Shown here: one piece after another, positions 1-12,600 of the stretch
Position numbering within the stretch: the first letter of the stretch is position 1
Layout of the letters: each line of letters begins with the position of its first letter
Source: Isoetes taiwanensis
Taxonomy: Eukaryota; Streptophyta; Lycopodiopsida; Isoetales; Isoetaceae
Direction of reading: 5' to 3'
Assembly (NCBI GenBank): GCA_021234155.1
Contig: JAJEKV010000017.1
Location: 2,848,885 to 2,912,884 of the forward strand
Length of the DNA stretch: 64,000 bases
Translations under genes and position numbers: made by a program
The notes under the pieces: generated by a model
The model's input: the letters and a program-made list of their open reading frames with translations, nothing else
Database searches by the model: none
What the model was told of the DNA's origin: nothing

Positions 1-378
1 CGGGTCTGCCTGCTGGGGAACGCCGCACCAGCCTATGCCATTAACGAATCCAGGTTCAAACGGGGTTTCAACAAGTAGGTGAGTCTCGGGGTGCTAGGGC
101 TGGAAAGAGGTCTAGGGTTAGGGTTTATGCCTATATAAGTTAGGTCCACCTAGGATGCCACGTGGCACCAATCGGGTGAGTCCTGTGTGGCGGTGCCCCA
201 ATAGGTTAAGGCCACGTGGATAATGGTCTAAGCCTATGGTTGGCTAAGTTATGAGAATAACTTAGCCATGCCCCCTAGTGCCACAATCTATGGTATACAA
301 GGCTATAAGGATAGACTTGTATGGTGACGGATCCAGGAATATACGTATTTATGGCGTATATTCCCCTGGACCGTCACA
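1..378 (-). mobile_element. LTR-like segment cut by the window edge
   Basis: Read on the minus strand, this begins TGTGACG at 378, exactly where the LINE coding sequence to the right starts abruptly. The first 55 bases form an imperfect hairpin (TGACGGATCC at 325 against GGACCGTCA near 376, enclosing ATATACG/CGTATAT). The minus-strand LTR at 38549-40094 also starts TGTGACG and has a similar internal hairpin, so the two may be related LTR families. The other end lies outside the window, so whether this is a solo LTR or part of a full element cannot be seen. No coding sequence is recognisable. Confidence 0.4.
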
Positions 379-806
379 ATGCGCCTTAGTGCTCATCATT
401 TGGGTGTAGAGGTGGGCAGATGGTATAACATACAACGAGAGTATCGGACCTGCAGGGCGTGTGGCTCAGATGAGGTAGAGGATGAAAACCACGTAATAAT
501 TAAATGCCCAGCCTACCAGACACTGAGAGACAGATTTAATGTTCAACCATCTAGCTTGCAACAATTTTTCGATATGTCGGGCACCATAGTTGGTAGCTTC
601 CTATTGGACTTGATGAAGCTGCGGGAAGTGGCAATCAAATATGTTATCGAATCTAGTGGAGATGAGATAGTAGAGAGCAATGGCGAGATACTCGATGACG
701 AGTTCTTACCGGATGATGATATATTTTCTTAGTGATGTAAATATTTCTGAATTCGGTCTTATGGATCTGATGGTCTGAAAAGACGAAATAATACAATCCA
801 CTCCAC
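379..806 (+). mobile_element. LINE 3' fragment (zinc-binding C-terminus), copy a
   Basis: An open frame at 379-732 encodes the C-terminal zinc-binding domain of a non-LTR retrotransposon polyprotein: LSAHHLGVEVGRW, then CRAC, then ENHVIIKCP (a Cx2C...HxxxxC arrangement), then YQTLRDRF. The 117 residues end in an acidic tail. The same domain recurs at 4417-4808, 9277-9617 and 47480-47802. Everything upstream (endonuclease and reverse transcriptase) is missing; the fragment starts where the LTR-like segment ends. A non-coding 3' end follows to about 806 and runs into (CT)n at 811-833. It is a dead 5'-truncated LINE. Confidence 0.75.
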
Positions 807-810
807 TTCT

Positions 811-833
811 CTTCTCTCTCTCTCTCTCTCTCG
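811..833 (+). repeat. (CT)n microsatellite at a LINE / reverse transcriptase junction
   Basis: A short CT run separates the LINE 3' end from the truncated 5' edge of the first Penelope-like reverse transcriptase. The homologous copy at 5368 has coding sequence upstream of the same point, so the CT run marks a breakpoint. Confidence 0.85.
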
Positions 834-1957
834 CAGACATAGGGCGTACTTTGACCACAATATTTACAGAACTTGAGCCTTTGATTAAAAGGGAATGTGC
901 AAAAATGAGAAAGATTTATGCCCAATTTTTTAACGTTAAGTCCTCAGCCTTCTGGCCCTGTAAATCTAATACGGAATTCTTTTTAAATCTACCCTCTAAA
1001 ATTACGAATATCTTTTGTGTAGACATAGCTAAATGTTACGAGAATATTCCGCTTATTGGTGATGACGGGATTATTCAAATTATGGAAAAAATGATAGACT
1101 TAGCCTATAATAATTTGAACCTTAGGGAACGAGTGATTTTCAAACCACTTGAGCACTCCATCACATGTAAAGTTGTAACTGATGTTCCTAAAGGATGGAT
1201 GGTCTTGGATAAGCCCATGGTTATAGAATGGAATACTTGGCTTTTGAACTGCGGAATCATCAGGTTTGGCAAAGAACTCTGGCGGCAAATGAAAGGAATC
1301 CCAATGGGATTTTCATGCTCACCTCTTTGGTGTAACTGGTATTTATCCTTCTATGAGATTCAGTTCTTTAAGAGATTAGCTAGACTATGTAGATATGATC
1401 TAATGGAACTGTTCAAGCATTCCTTCCGCTACATAGATGACCTTTCGATTCTAAATAATCCTATAGCTTCAAATTTCTTGCAACCAGAACAACCAAGAAG
1501 CTTGGATAATCCCTTCTGGATTTACCCAAATGAACACCTAAAGTTTGAACTTCAATCCAATGATCTAAAACAGGGCCATTTTCTTAGAACATTTATTGAC
1601 TGCTCTGATGTTGAGAATGTATTAATCAGTAGATATGATAAAAGGCGTGCATTAAATTTTAAGGTTTTGCAATTTATTCATCTGAACTCCAATAGACCTA
1701 TTGGTAATGCGTATAAGGTCATTCTCTCACAAATATTTCCACTCGTTTACTGCTGCAATTCTATTGAAGCTTTTTTGAAAGAATTGAAGATCTTGATCCA
1801 AGCGTTCAAATCCAATGGTTTTCAAGAAGCGAGATTGGTAATGATGATACGCAAATACTTGTGTAACAATACGTTCCCTGGTGCTAAGATTGACGTCAAT
1901 ATGGTTGTCTCTTCTACACTCTTACAAGACAAAGACATGGCACAAGCATGGTATTGA
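834..1957 (+). mobile_element. Penelope-like reverse transcriptase, copy 1 (5'-truncated)
   Basis: A 368-residue open frame at 851-1957 encodes a reverse transcriptase. Motif A is FCVDIAKCYENIPL, motif B is KGIPMGFSCSPLWCNWYL, and the catalytic motif C is FRYIDDLSILNN (YIDD). A thumb-like C-terminal part with FIHLNSNRPIGN, LSQIFPLVYCC and SNGF matches the C-terminal pattern of Penelope-like elements (S..P...K.ii..Q..R...C...f....L...F..GY). No GIY-YIG endonuclease is visible downstream. The N-terminal part seen in copy 2 (PYIMGIFKAHK, RWLTNASG) is missing here, cut at the (CT)n run. The frame is otherwise open. The copies are about 70% similar in protein, so this is an old duplication. A related non-LTR or group-II-like reverse transcriptase remains possible. 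Confidence 0.65.
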
Positions 1958-2615
1958 CAGTAATTTGAACGTTTTTTAAGTCTATTGTTATTCTTTGTAT
2001 TATGGTTTCAGATATACCCATTTATGTAGACATGGATGGACGTGCTAAAATGCTAGTATTAAATGTATATAGATAGTTGAAGATTTCGCATTGTTATTTA
2101 AACTGTGCTTTTTCGCCTTGATCCAAATCATACTCTGTATCATCACTAACTTGATCCTTTTCCTCACTTGCTGGCTACTCTGGCCATTAAAAGAGTAGAC
2201 TTTCACATAGTATGGCAATCATATAGGTAGAAATTGATATTAATAAATCAAAAATAATTTTTCCATGGAAATTTAACCCTATCTCAATTTGGGCTACGTT
2301 TTTTGCCCTAAAACCGATCATGCTAATCCCCTTGTTGCTGATCACGATCTCACCAGCACTTCAACGCCTTGATTTGGAAACTTGCCGCTTACTATCACCG
2401 GTTTGCCCCTCCAGCTTACGAAATACCAGGTTAGTTGTTGAATCCCACCGCCAGGTGTAAGGCTACTGCATGATTCAAGCTCTTATAAATTAGAATTGGG
2501 CCTTCTGAGGCTTGTACTGCATAATTCGACCCCTTAGCATCTTGCTATCATTAATTTTGTCTGGCTGCCAGCTTGATTCTTACGTGGGTAGTTTTTCTGG
2601 AGTTCAATCTGTGAA
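1958..2615. other. Non-coding stretch downstream of reverse transcriptase copy 1
   Basis: AT-rich, with no recognisable coding sequence. Around 2300-2430 there is a more balanced block ending AAATACCAG|GTTAGT, which looks like a 5' UTR exon and splice donor for the small gene fragment that follows. That reading is inference only. Confidence 0.35.
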
Positions 2616-3528
2616 ATGGCATCTAATTCCGGACTTTTGGATGATACAGACTCTCCTAATCAGGTCTGTGATATCAGCCCTGTTTAATGTTAATAAGGTT
2701 TAATTTATTTGCATAACAGACTGATGCATAACAGCCCATTACTTCCTCTGTTCGCATAAGGTAGTATGCTCATGTTTATGGGCTTTTTTCCATCCTACTT
2801 CATCGTTAAATCTGATCTGAAACTGGACTCATTTTGTTTATGCTTTATAATGCACGTACCCATCTTTTTGTTACATACTAATCCTGCTTTGGCTGATTGT
2901 GTTATCTAAATACCTTATTAAAGAGTTTTATGGCTGTGACAACATCATTAAAATACTCCAGGAAAATTAAATGATTGCTTTTCTTATTCATGATGTTTGG
3001 ATTTTATGGTAAAGTTTTCGTTGTTGTCAAAATCCATGTAACTACCTTCACGATTATTTGGTTTTTACTAGCCACTATTATCTGAAATCAATAAGAACAG
3101 TCATGATTGTCTAATCCACTACTGGCATTGCTAGATACATCTTAATTGGTTTATTTGCCCTTGAACACCTTTGAACTATCTCGATCGGCAGATAACCACT
3201 TCAAATTAACTTGTTTACATTAGCTATTCTTCTCATTTTAAGGAAATCATATCTCTGAACCATACCATGTTGCTGCTGCATAACAGGCTTTTGATCTTGT
3301 TTGAGTTCATAATTGTTTATTTGCATTGTTTTATGACAGTATTGACCGTGTTTTTACATTCATAAATACAAAAAAGGTTGGACATGGATAACAACTGGTT
3401 CTTTGCTACGACACCTGTAATACGGATTGCAACTAACTCCGTTTGTTTGCTTTCTATGGATGCAGGTAACAGCAAAGGCCTTGACCTTTGATGTATTTGG
3501 ACAACAGAATTTTCCTTCAAGGGAGTAG
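2616..3528 (+). pseudogene. Host-gene 5' fragment with HAD-like motif, copy 1
   Basis: Two exon-like blocks lie in the same phase. The first, 2616-2663, reads ATG to CAG|GTCTGT and encodes MASNSGLLDDTDSPNQ. The last, 3466-3528, follows a good acceptor (GGATGCAG) and encodes VTAKALTFDVFG, then eight residues and a stop. KALTFDVFG resembles motif I (DxFGT) of type II haloacid-dehalogenase-like hydrolases, but the T and everything after it are replaced. The paralogous unit at 7085-8292 has the same two blocks. This is probably the 5' end of a host gene carried in the duplicated unit and cut short; no catalytic domain remains. A peptide LDMDNNWFFATTP is also readable at about 3382-3420. The HAD assignment rests on one short motif. 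Confidence 0.4.
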
Positions 3529-3663
3529 ATTGTTCTGTTTGTCTGAATGTTTTATATTATTACTCTAAAAAGAATACTCTTACGGTCATATATGTAACAC
3601 TATCCTACAGTAAGTTGGTTAAGATTTAGCTTCGTTGAGTTTAGCTTTTGCTAAGGTGTTCTA

Positions 3664-3665
<2 letters not shown>

Positions 3666-3757
<92 letters not shown>
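3666..3757 (+). repeat. (CT)n microsatellite, 92 bp
   Basis: A nearly pure CT run. It marks a sharp step in identity between the two duplicated units: about 80-85% identity to its left and about 99% to its right (compare 8095-8440 and 8622 onward). Confidence 0.95.
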
Positions 3758-3758
<1 letters not shown>

Positions 3759-4872
3759 GACAATAGACACATGTGATTCATATAAGTACTTGGGGCTCGT
3801 CATAAGCAGGAACCATAGGTGGAATACTTGCATAATACAAAGAATTGAAGGAGGTCTGAAATCCTTATATGCTATGCAAAGCATGTGCAGAAGAATCTCA
3901 CTTTGGAATTGACAATTAAAAAGCAGATTATTTCAGTCATTAGTGCAAAGTGTTGTTCTATATGGCTGTGAGATTTGGGGACCGGGGCTACCTAAATGCT
4001 TATGGGAGGATGTAGAACAAGTACTAAAGAAATTCCTGAGACTCGAATTGGGAGTGAAGATACAAACGCCATATCAAATGATGCTAGCTGAATGCGGTTT
4101 AATGCCCCTTGAGGGTGAAGCGATACTCCAATGCATCCGATACCTTAAGAAAGTGAGGAGAATGGATGGTACCAGAATACCACATCTTGCCCTGCAAGCA
4201 AGTGAACAAAAAGGATAGCTTTCAGGTGTAAAAAAATGGTTAAAAAGATGGGAGATCAATTGGGAGGATGCAGTCTTGTATGATGGGGACCTTAGACAAT
4301 GGGTATATGGCATGGTGAAGCGGAAATTATGGCAGAGACCTTTGACCAAAATGCTCCTGTACAGGCAAAATATGAACCCAGGATTGGATGTTGCAAGACA
4401 CTTGAGGGAAGATATATCTGTCAAAAAAAGACATGCAATTAGTAGGATACGTCTAAGTTCACACCGACTTGGAATTGAGGTAGGAAGATGGGGACAGTCC
4501 ATTCCCAGAACGATGCGAGAATGCAAGGTATGTGGTAGCGGGGATGTGGAAGACGAGGACCATGTTTTGATATGGTGCCCAGCATATAAAATGATACGAG
4601 ACCGGTTCGGGATAGAGGCAAATGATCTTACTGCATTCTTTCTACTCCAGGGTGATAAGATAGGGTCATACTTAATAGAAGTGCTGCTCTATAGAGAGAT
4701 ATGTACACGCAATGTAAATATTTTCTTAAATGAAAATGATGATGAGAGTGAGAGTGAGGAGTTAGATGAGGAAACTGAAACTCATCGACTTTTTTATGAA
4801 GATATGTAAAAAATGTCGTCTTATAGGCCTGAGAGGCCTCCACAGACGTAATACATTTCATTTCATTTCATT
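3758..4872 (+). mobile_element. LINE 3' fragment, copy b
   Basis: This is the C-terminal third of a non-LTR retrotransposon polyprotein. It begins inside the reverse transcriptase thumb (DTCDSYKYLGLVISRN), passes through VLYGCEIWGPG and the LGVKIQTPYQMMLAECG block, and ends with the zinc-binding domain (SSHRLGIEVGRW, CKVCGSGDVEDEDHVLIWCP) and an acidic tail; the stop is at 4807-4809. The frame is interrupted by a stop after SLWN near 3912 and another near 4218. The 3' end carries a short (ATTTC)n tail at about 4853-4872, typical of LINEs that end in simple repeats rather than poly(A). It is 5'-truncated at the (CT)n run and 99% identical to copy c. Confidence 0.8.
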
Positions 4873-5120
4873 TCTCTGTGTGTGTGTGTGTGTAAAAAAC
4901 AGGTCATATCATATGACAAAGAAGCCACTTAAATTCATAAATTGTTCACTGAACAAAAACATCTCATTGGGATGCATAAATTACATGAATTCACATGATA
5001 TAATATAATATAAAAAGATTTTTTCCCAACTATCTGAAAACAGGAATTTATTTTCTGGAATAAAAAAAAACATCTAGCATGGTAAATCTCAGGAAGTTCA
5101 TAGGAAGGATCTCACCACAT
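4873..5120 (+). repeat. Non-coding tail shared with 24623-24872
   Basis: A TG run followed by about 230 bp of AT-rich DNA, almost identical to the sequence after LINE copy c at 24623-24872. Homology stops at CACCACATCCT. To the right here is reverse transcriptase copy 2; at the other copy it is unrelated DNA. Confidence 0.8.
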
Positions 5121-6480
5121 CCTTTATTTGCAAAAGTTTCATTCAAGAGAAAGCTAGGGAAAGGCTAAACACATCTGACTTTTCAAAAATCTCATCCTTA
5201 GAGTTTGACTTGGATTTCTGGTTTCTTAAACTAAAGGAGGAGCTGGATAGGATATTCCCATATCTCCCTGTCTCTAAACACAAATTCCCATATATTATGG
5301 GCATATTTAAAGCACACAAGTGCAACTTCAGATGGCTCACAAATGCAAGTGGTTGCCTTGTCTCAGACATAGGGCGTACTCTAACCACGCTGTTTACTGA
5401 ACTCGAGCCTATGCTAAAAAGGGAATGCGCTACGATGAAAAGGATTCATGCACAATTCTTTAATGTTAGTGCATCCTCTTATTGGCCATGCAAATCCAAT
5501 ACGGAATTTTTTATAAATTTACCTCCCAAAATTGAAAGCATCTTTTGCTTAGACATTGCTAGGTGTTATGAGAATATTCCATTAGACGGTGATGATGGAA
5601 TCATCAACATCATGAATAGAATGATTGACATGGCCTTTAATAACTTTACCCCTGGAGAACGATTATTTTTCAAGATATTTGGAAACAATATAAAATGCAA
5701 GGTTGCTAATCGTGTTTCTAATGGTTGGGGTTGCCTTGATAAGGAAAAAATTAAGACATGGAATATGTGGCTTTTGAAATGTGGAATTATTAGGTGTGGC
5801 AATGACCTTTGGCAGCAACTAAGGGGAATACCCATGGGATTTTCGTGTTCACCCTTGTGGTGCAACTGGTACTTGTCATTTTATGAAATCTATTTCTTTA
5901 AAAGATTAGCTGCTTTAGCTAGGTATGATTTGATGAAGCAATTTTCACACTCTTTTCGCTACATTGATGACTTATGCATCATAAACAATCCCAATGCTTT
6001 GATTTTCTTTCAAGCTGAATAGCCAAGGGCTGCTGATAACCCCTATTGGATCTATCCAAGTGAACACTTGAAATTTGAGCTCCAATCCAATGACCTACAT
6101 CGTGGCCATTTCCTTAGGACACAAATTGATTACTCTGTCCCAGATAATGTCCTAATCAATAAATACGATAAAAGGAGAGAACTGTGCTTTAAAGCTGTAC
6201 AATTCATTCATTTGAAGTCTAATAGGCCCATTGGAAATGCATACAAGATTATTCTTTCACAAGTGTTTCCACTTGTTTATTGTTGCAATTCGATGGAGGG
6301 TTTTATAAAGGAACTGAAAGTCCTAATTGATGCATTCGTAGTCAATGGCTTTCAAGAGCTAAGATTATGATCACTAGTCCATAAATATTTGAGAAAAAAT
6401 TTATTCCCAGCATCTAAGTTCGACGTTGTTATGGCAGCATCCTCAATATTATCAGAAACTAAACAATAGCAAGGTATGGT
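5121..6480 (+). mobile_element. Penelope-like reverse transcriptase, copy 2
   Basis: Longer at its N-terminus than copy 1. Coding sequence starts at the junction near 5121 and reads through LDFWFLKLKEELDRIFPYLP into PYIMGIFKAHKCNFRWLTNASG, the RT motif-1/2 block typical of Penelope-like elements (Y..G..K.HK...R.I....G). Then come motif A (FCLDIARCYENIPL), motif B (RGIPMGFSCSPLWCNWYL), motif C (FRYIDDLCIINN) and the thumb (FIHLKSNRPIGNAYKII, FPLVYCCNS). It is broken, with about two in-frame interruptions, so it is a dead copy. No endonuclease domain is visible on either side; one could have been lost at the 5121 junction. Terminal repeats were not recognised. Confidence 0.65.
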
Positions 6481-7084
6481 TGTGCTGGTATTAAAATTTA
6501 ATTTGCCACAAAGTCTTTTTAGCCTAGTTATTTTATGAACGACAGTACCCTGAGCTCATTTACATGGTAAATTACGTTTGTTCTCAAATTTCCATGACAA
6601 AATAAGGGGCTTATTCTTGTTGTTCATTGTACATGGTCTAAATTGTTCATGGTCCGTTACAAATTTTAATTTTCAGACTATACCTTTGTTGGTTAACCTT
6701 AGTATTAACAAAACTTGGAAATAACAACCGAAAAATAAAAAAAACCTTTTTTCCTTCATCGATTAGAGTTCGTGGGTTTGAGCGGAATGAATGACAGATG
6801 GTGCCACCGATTTTGAAAGCCAAATCCTTCTTATGGCATTCCGGACACTGGGAGGTCATGCAAAAATCTTTTTCCAGATGATGACACTTGTTTGGCTTCT
6901 AGTCCAGGTAAGAATTGTCGGTGTTGTGTTTAAATACAGCTGATAGACGAACTCTAGATTAGACAAAGCCAAAAATTCCGTTGTAATTTCTCTTAAACGC
7001 TTTGTTTCATCCTCTTGAAATAGTGGCAGCAGTTAAACAGTCTTGTTTCGAATTATTTCCAAAGTATCTTCTACAATCCAAATT
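6481..7084. other. Non-coding stretch
   Basis: No gene is visible. Near 6880-6920 the sequence TAGTCCAG|GTAAGAATTG looks like a splice donor after a possible 5' UTR exon, in the same relative place as the donor-like site near 2430 in the first unit. Confidence 0.35.
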
Positions 7085-7112
7085 ATGGCATCTGCGTCCG
7101 AGCTGGTTGATG

Positions 7113-7114
<2 letters not shown>

Positions 7115-7155
<41 letters not shown>

Positions 7156-7366
7156 TATTTTAACGTCACGCCACTAGGCAGCATCCAACTGGACATGTGA
7201 CCACACACCACACTACATTGCTCGGTTGGGCCCTGCCCCCAACTACCTTACATTGCGTCTGTTAGGATTTGACCCCCAACAGTACCGAGTGCGATTCTGG
7301 GCGGTCTCGAACTCGAGACCACATTGCTAAGGAACTAGTGTATTACCACTAGACCAAACAGAGGGA
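7115..7366 (-). mobile_element. tRNA-derived SINE with (TATC)n tail
   Basis: On the minus strand a tRNA-like head starts near 7366: TTTGGTCTAGTGGTAATAC fits a Pol III A box, and GAGTTCGAGAC, about 40 bases later, fits a B box. A tRNA-unrelated body follows down to about 7157. The element ends in a simple repeat, (GATA)n on the plus strand at 7115-7156, a common SINE tail. It sits inside the first exon-like block of the host-gene fragment. A clear target duplication longer than GAT is not visible. Confidence 0.7.
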
Positions 7367-7399
7367 TCTTCAAATCAGGTCAGATATTTTAATGGTATT

Positions 7400-8235
7400 A
7401 TGAAGTCTATTAATTCTGTCTTCTCAAGATTCTGCTTTGGGCATAATTTACGGCAGTTTCAGACCATAATTGCATCCATGTTCTGTTGCATTTTAACATT
7501 ATATACAGATTGCTTTTCTATTGTAAGAATAATGGGTTAAAATTATAGATTGTTGGCATGGTATTTTTTTATCTCCACATCATAGACTCAACTAATGGTC
7601 TGGTTGGGGTAATAAAATTTCTTTCTATGAATTATCTGTGTGCTTCTTGTAAATTATGGGTTCTAGGCTCAGTTCAAATGGACATACTGGTTTTTTTACC
7701 TCTACGTGATGGCTGAAAACTAGCCCTTTTGCTGGTCTGATAAAATTTAAACCCATAGCCCATTAAATTATTTGAATCAAGGTTTATGTATTTGTTCCAC
7801 TTTCTATTCTAAATATCTCCATGACTGAGCTGAATGATTACTACGAATGGTTTCAATTGGTTAACACTTATCGCCATATGGATGTTTTGATGTTTCAGAC
7901 TTATGCTTGCCTCTCTATAATATGGTTTATGGTTTTTTTTTCCTTAAATCTTCATATGTTTTTTATTTCCTATCATACACGGAAGGTAATGCAATGCATT
8001 TGGATGCTTAAGCAAGGTTTGTTCTGTTTATGTTTTTGCTCCGGAATATGTAGCGAAATTAGACTGATACAATTTAAATATGTGCTACATTCATTAATGT
8101 AATTCTTTCTGGACCGTATTTTACATTCGTGAATACTAATAAGGTCTGACATCGATAGCAAGTGGTTCTTTGCGACGACACCTGTAATACGGATTGCGAA
8201 CTAACTTCGTTTGTTTGCTTTCTATGGATGCGGAA
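7400..8235. other. Intron-like non-coding stretch
   Basis: AT-rich, between the two exon-like blocks of the second host-gene fragment; no ORF of note. From about 8095 it aligns with 3330 onward of the first unit. Confidence 0.4.
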
Positions 8236-8438
8236 GTAACAGCAAAGACCTTGACCTTTGATGTATTTGAACAACAGGAGTTGCCTTCGTAGAAGGGAGT
8301 AATTTGTTCTGTTGCTGTGAATGTTATTTTTAGTTTACTTTAAGAGAACAATGTTACGGTCTTATTTTTTAATACTATCATACATTTATTGTGTTAAGAA
8401 TTAGTTTCATTGGGTTTAGCTAAGGCTAAGGTGTTCTA

Positions 8439-9617
<1,179 letters not shown>

Positions 9618-12600
9618 TGTTGCCCCCAAAGGGCAACATGCTAATGGAGATCTATATGTTCAAACTAGGTCAATTCATTTTAGAAGACTAGTTCAAAAGT
9701 TTGGAAGATTCCCCTTGTTTGGCTCTATTCCCTTGGAAGGTGCTTCCAGGTAATGTGTGTACTAAGCTGTTGGGTATTCCCTTTGGAGGGGATGTTTCCA
9801 TGGGGAGGGTGTGGGATGAGATTTTGCAGGGGTTGCAGAAACACCTCAATTGGTGGAAGGGTAGCAAGTTGTCCATGGCAGGTAGGATCACTATTGCCAA
9901 GTCAGTACTTTGTAGCACTCATGTGTATACAGCATCTGCGATGTTAGCTCTGAGGGGTAAGATCTGGGCTTTGGATAAGATTGTTCAAATTTTGTGTGGG
10001 GCGGGATGATGAAGGGGCGGTTGTTAAAGTGGCTTGGTGGAAGTGTCTCCGCCCCGGGAGGATGGGGGCTTGGCCATTCCTGGATTTGGCACTTGCATAG
10101 TAAGGTGTTGGTCTCTAAGTTTATTTGGAGCATTCCGCAGATGGAGCATCTTCTCCTGGTGCGGCACTATTGTGGCAATCTCTTAGCCATTGTGTGGCAT
10201 TTGGAAAGTCGTGCATTGCATGTAGAGTTGCCACAGGCCTTTGTTGTATGGTCTCCGGCCTTTCCCACATGCATCCCCTTTTCTCCACGGGGGTGTTGGG
10301 GCTTGGGATCACGCGTCGCGTGTGCTCTTCCAGCTAGATTATGCCTCGGTTTATCACCACTCTTCTCCTTTCTTGTGGGTTCCTCTACCCCCTAGCGTAC
10401 TTGCCCTTAGGCGCCACTTTGTGCATGCTTTCGACGCAGCCCGTTGGAGGCGAGCTCTTTGTGTTCACCTTGGAGGATTGGTATTGGGATGGTCGGCTAG
10501 CCGTGGGAGTTCTTTTCGCTTCGCTTTACGCTGAAGGGCGATGGCCGAGAGCTATCACGGGAACAAGTGGCGGGGAGTATTCCGCTACACATACCTATAG
10601 TCCCTCGGGGTGATGTGGTGGTGCGAGGTTTGGAAGGTTCATCCGGATGTTGTATCTTCTTGTTTTGTGCAGTCTTGTTCAACAATGGGTGTTGGCTATT
10701 CATGACACCTCCCCCTTCGTGCAAGTGGTCTCTGCGGCCTTCCTTCTCGATGGCGCTCGGTTTGGGCGTGGACATGGAGCTCACTTCCCCACCGGAAGGT
10801 TCGGGTGCTTATGTGGCGGTGGTGCACCACTGTATCGAGGTGAATGTCCTTGTGAGTCGGGTTTAGGCGGGTGTGAGCCCTCTTTGCCCTTGTTGTGGCC
10901 TTCATCGTTGAGGCCGTGGAGCATTATGCCGTTTTATGCCCTCACTTGCGGGTTGCACGGATTGGGTCGGGGCTCTGTTTGGTGAGATTGAATAGCCAAC
11001 AATTGCTTTGCTTCATGTATATCCACGGTGCTTGGCAGCCAGACGCAGCAAGCCTTGCATCCGTCGTGGCTTGGTTGGTGTGGTTGATTTAGGCGGCGGT
11101 TGTGGATCTTCGGGGGATTGACTGCGGCCTCTCTGATTCCTCGACTCAGGTACAAGCTATTTCAAAGCTTTTTGGTGTTCCCGGGATTAGTAGAGCGGAA
11201 GTTTTCCATTTGGCGGGACTTCCTGGGTGTGGTAGATGGTGATGGCCAGTTTGTACAGCAGTAGAGTTGCAGTTGTTGTGGAGTGTCGAGGTATCACTGT
11301 CTCTTTGGGGCAGTTCTCCTTCCTCCTCACTTGCTTTGTAACATTACCATTCTTTTAATATATTGCTGACACAGTTCTTCAAAAAAAAAAAAAAGTTTGG
11401 AAGATTCTTGGCATTCAACATTGATATGGAGGTCAAAGGGTATTCATTCTTCAAGTCAACAAGTGCTCAAGGATCAAAAATTCACATGAGGTATTTTATT
11501 TAAGGTCAAAGTGTTTAGTCAAGAATATGCTCTAGAAGATTCTGGGTTAAGAAGTTTGAAAGGCATTTTTTTGAAGATTGGAGGTTCAAAGTTTGGAAGA
11601 CCCTATGGTATTTGGTTCCATTCCCTAGCCATTCTCACTCATTTTTATTCTTGCCCTTTTAAAATTGCCTAGCCTTTTTTTTCCTATGTTTATACTTCCT
11701 TTGTTCACTCTTGCATACTCTATCATATCTTGCCTAATTTTTCTTCCCTCATACATCCTTATCCCTCCATAATTTACTCCCACCATTTCCCCCATGTCTT
11801 TTGCCTTTTTTCCTATGCCATGTTCTTGCAAATCCCTCCCCATACCTATTCACCATTGTGCTATAAAAGGGCCATGTTATGTGGAATATTCCCCCTCATA
11901 ATGCTTAAAATCGGGTATATTCCCCCAAAAAATTAGGGTTGCCCTTGCTCCAATGGCTCACTCCTTCAATGTTTTTATGGGTAACCCTTCCAAACCTTAG
12001 TCTAGCTTTTCAAAAACTCAGAATACGGAATATTCATGGTTTATACTTTGAAAAATACGGTGACCGTATCGCGCAGATCTTCGAAAATACAGCTGAGCAG
12101 ACCTAAAATTGGAAACAAGCTTGAATCACGCCGGAACCAAGTTTTTAAACCTGAAGACCTACCTAAACCTGGATCCCTGCTCTTAAGCATCAAATTAAGC
12201 CTAAATCTAAGCCCTAAGATGCCGGAATCATTAAATTCAAACTCATATACCAGGGAATCAACAACAGAAGTTTTTCGAAGGCCCAGACGCGTCAAACCTC
12301 GACATTGATACATGCTGAGCATGATCTGAAGACGTTCTTGAAGTTTCTGAGTGTTCCACAGTTTAATCTGAGAAGATTGGACTGATACTATTGATTTGAT
12401 ATTGTTATTGACCTCCTAAGCTACATTATTGACTGATATATGTTCCTAAGATCCTTATTCACCTTGTATTACCTTCATATCAATGAAAATTGATTGCCAA
12501 GTATTCAAAAAGTCTACTGTCATGATCCTTTAGCATTCTTGTATCACAAACATTTTTACAGAAAAGAAATTCCCTATTTTTTCTTGCATAAGACCATTTG

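Larger units (their letters stand above)
7085..8292 (+). pseudogene. Host-gene 5' fragment with HAD-like motif, copy 2 (SINE in exon 1)
   Basis: This is the counterpart of 2616-3528. Exon 1 begins ATGGCATCTGCG at 7085 (MASASELVDED...) and is interrupted by a minus-strand SINE with a (GATA)n tail; the exon resumes at about 7367 (GATCTTCAAATCAG|GTCAG). The last exon, 8236-8292, encodes VTAKTLTFDVFEQQELPS and a stop, again cutting off right after the HAD-like motif I. The acceptor present in copy 1 (GATGCAG) reads GATGCGGAA here, so splicing is probably lost. The two units differ by about 15-20% in this region. No function remains. Confidence 0.4.
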
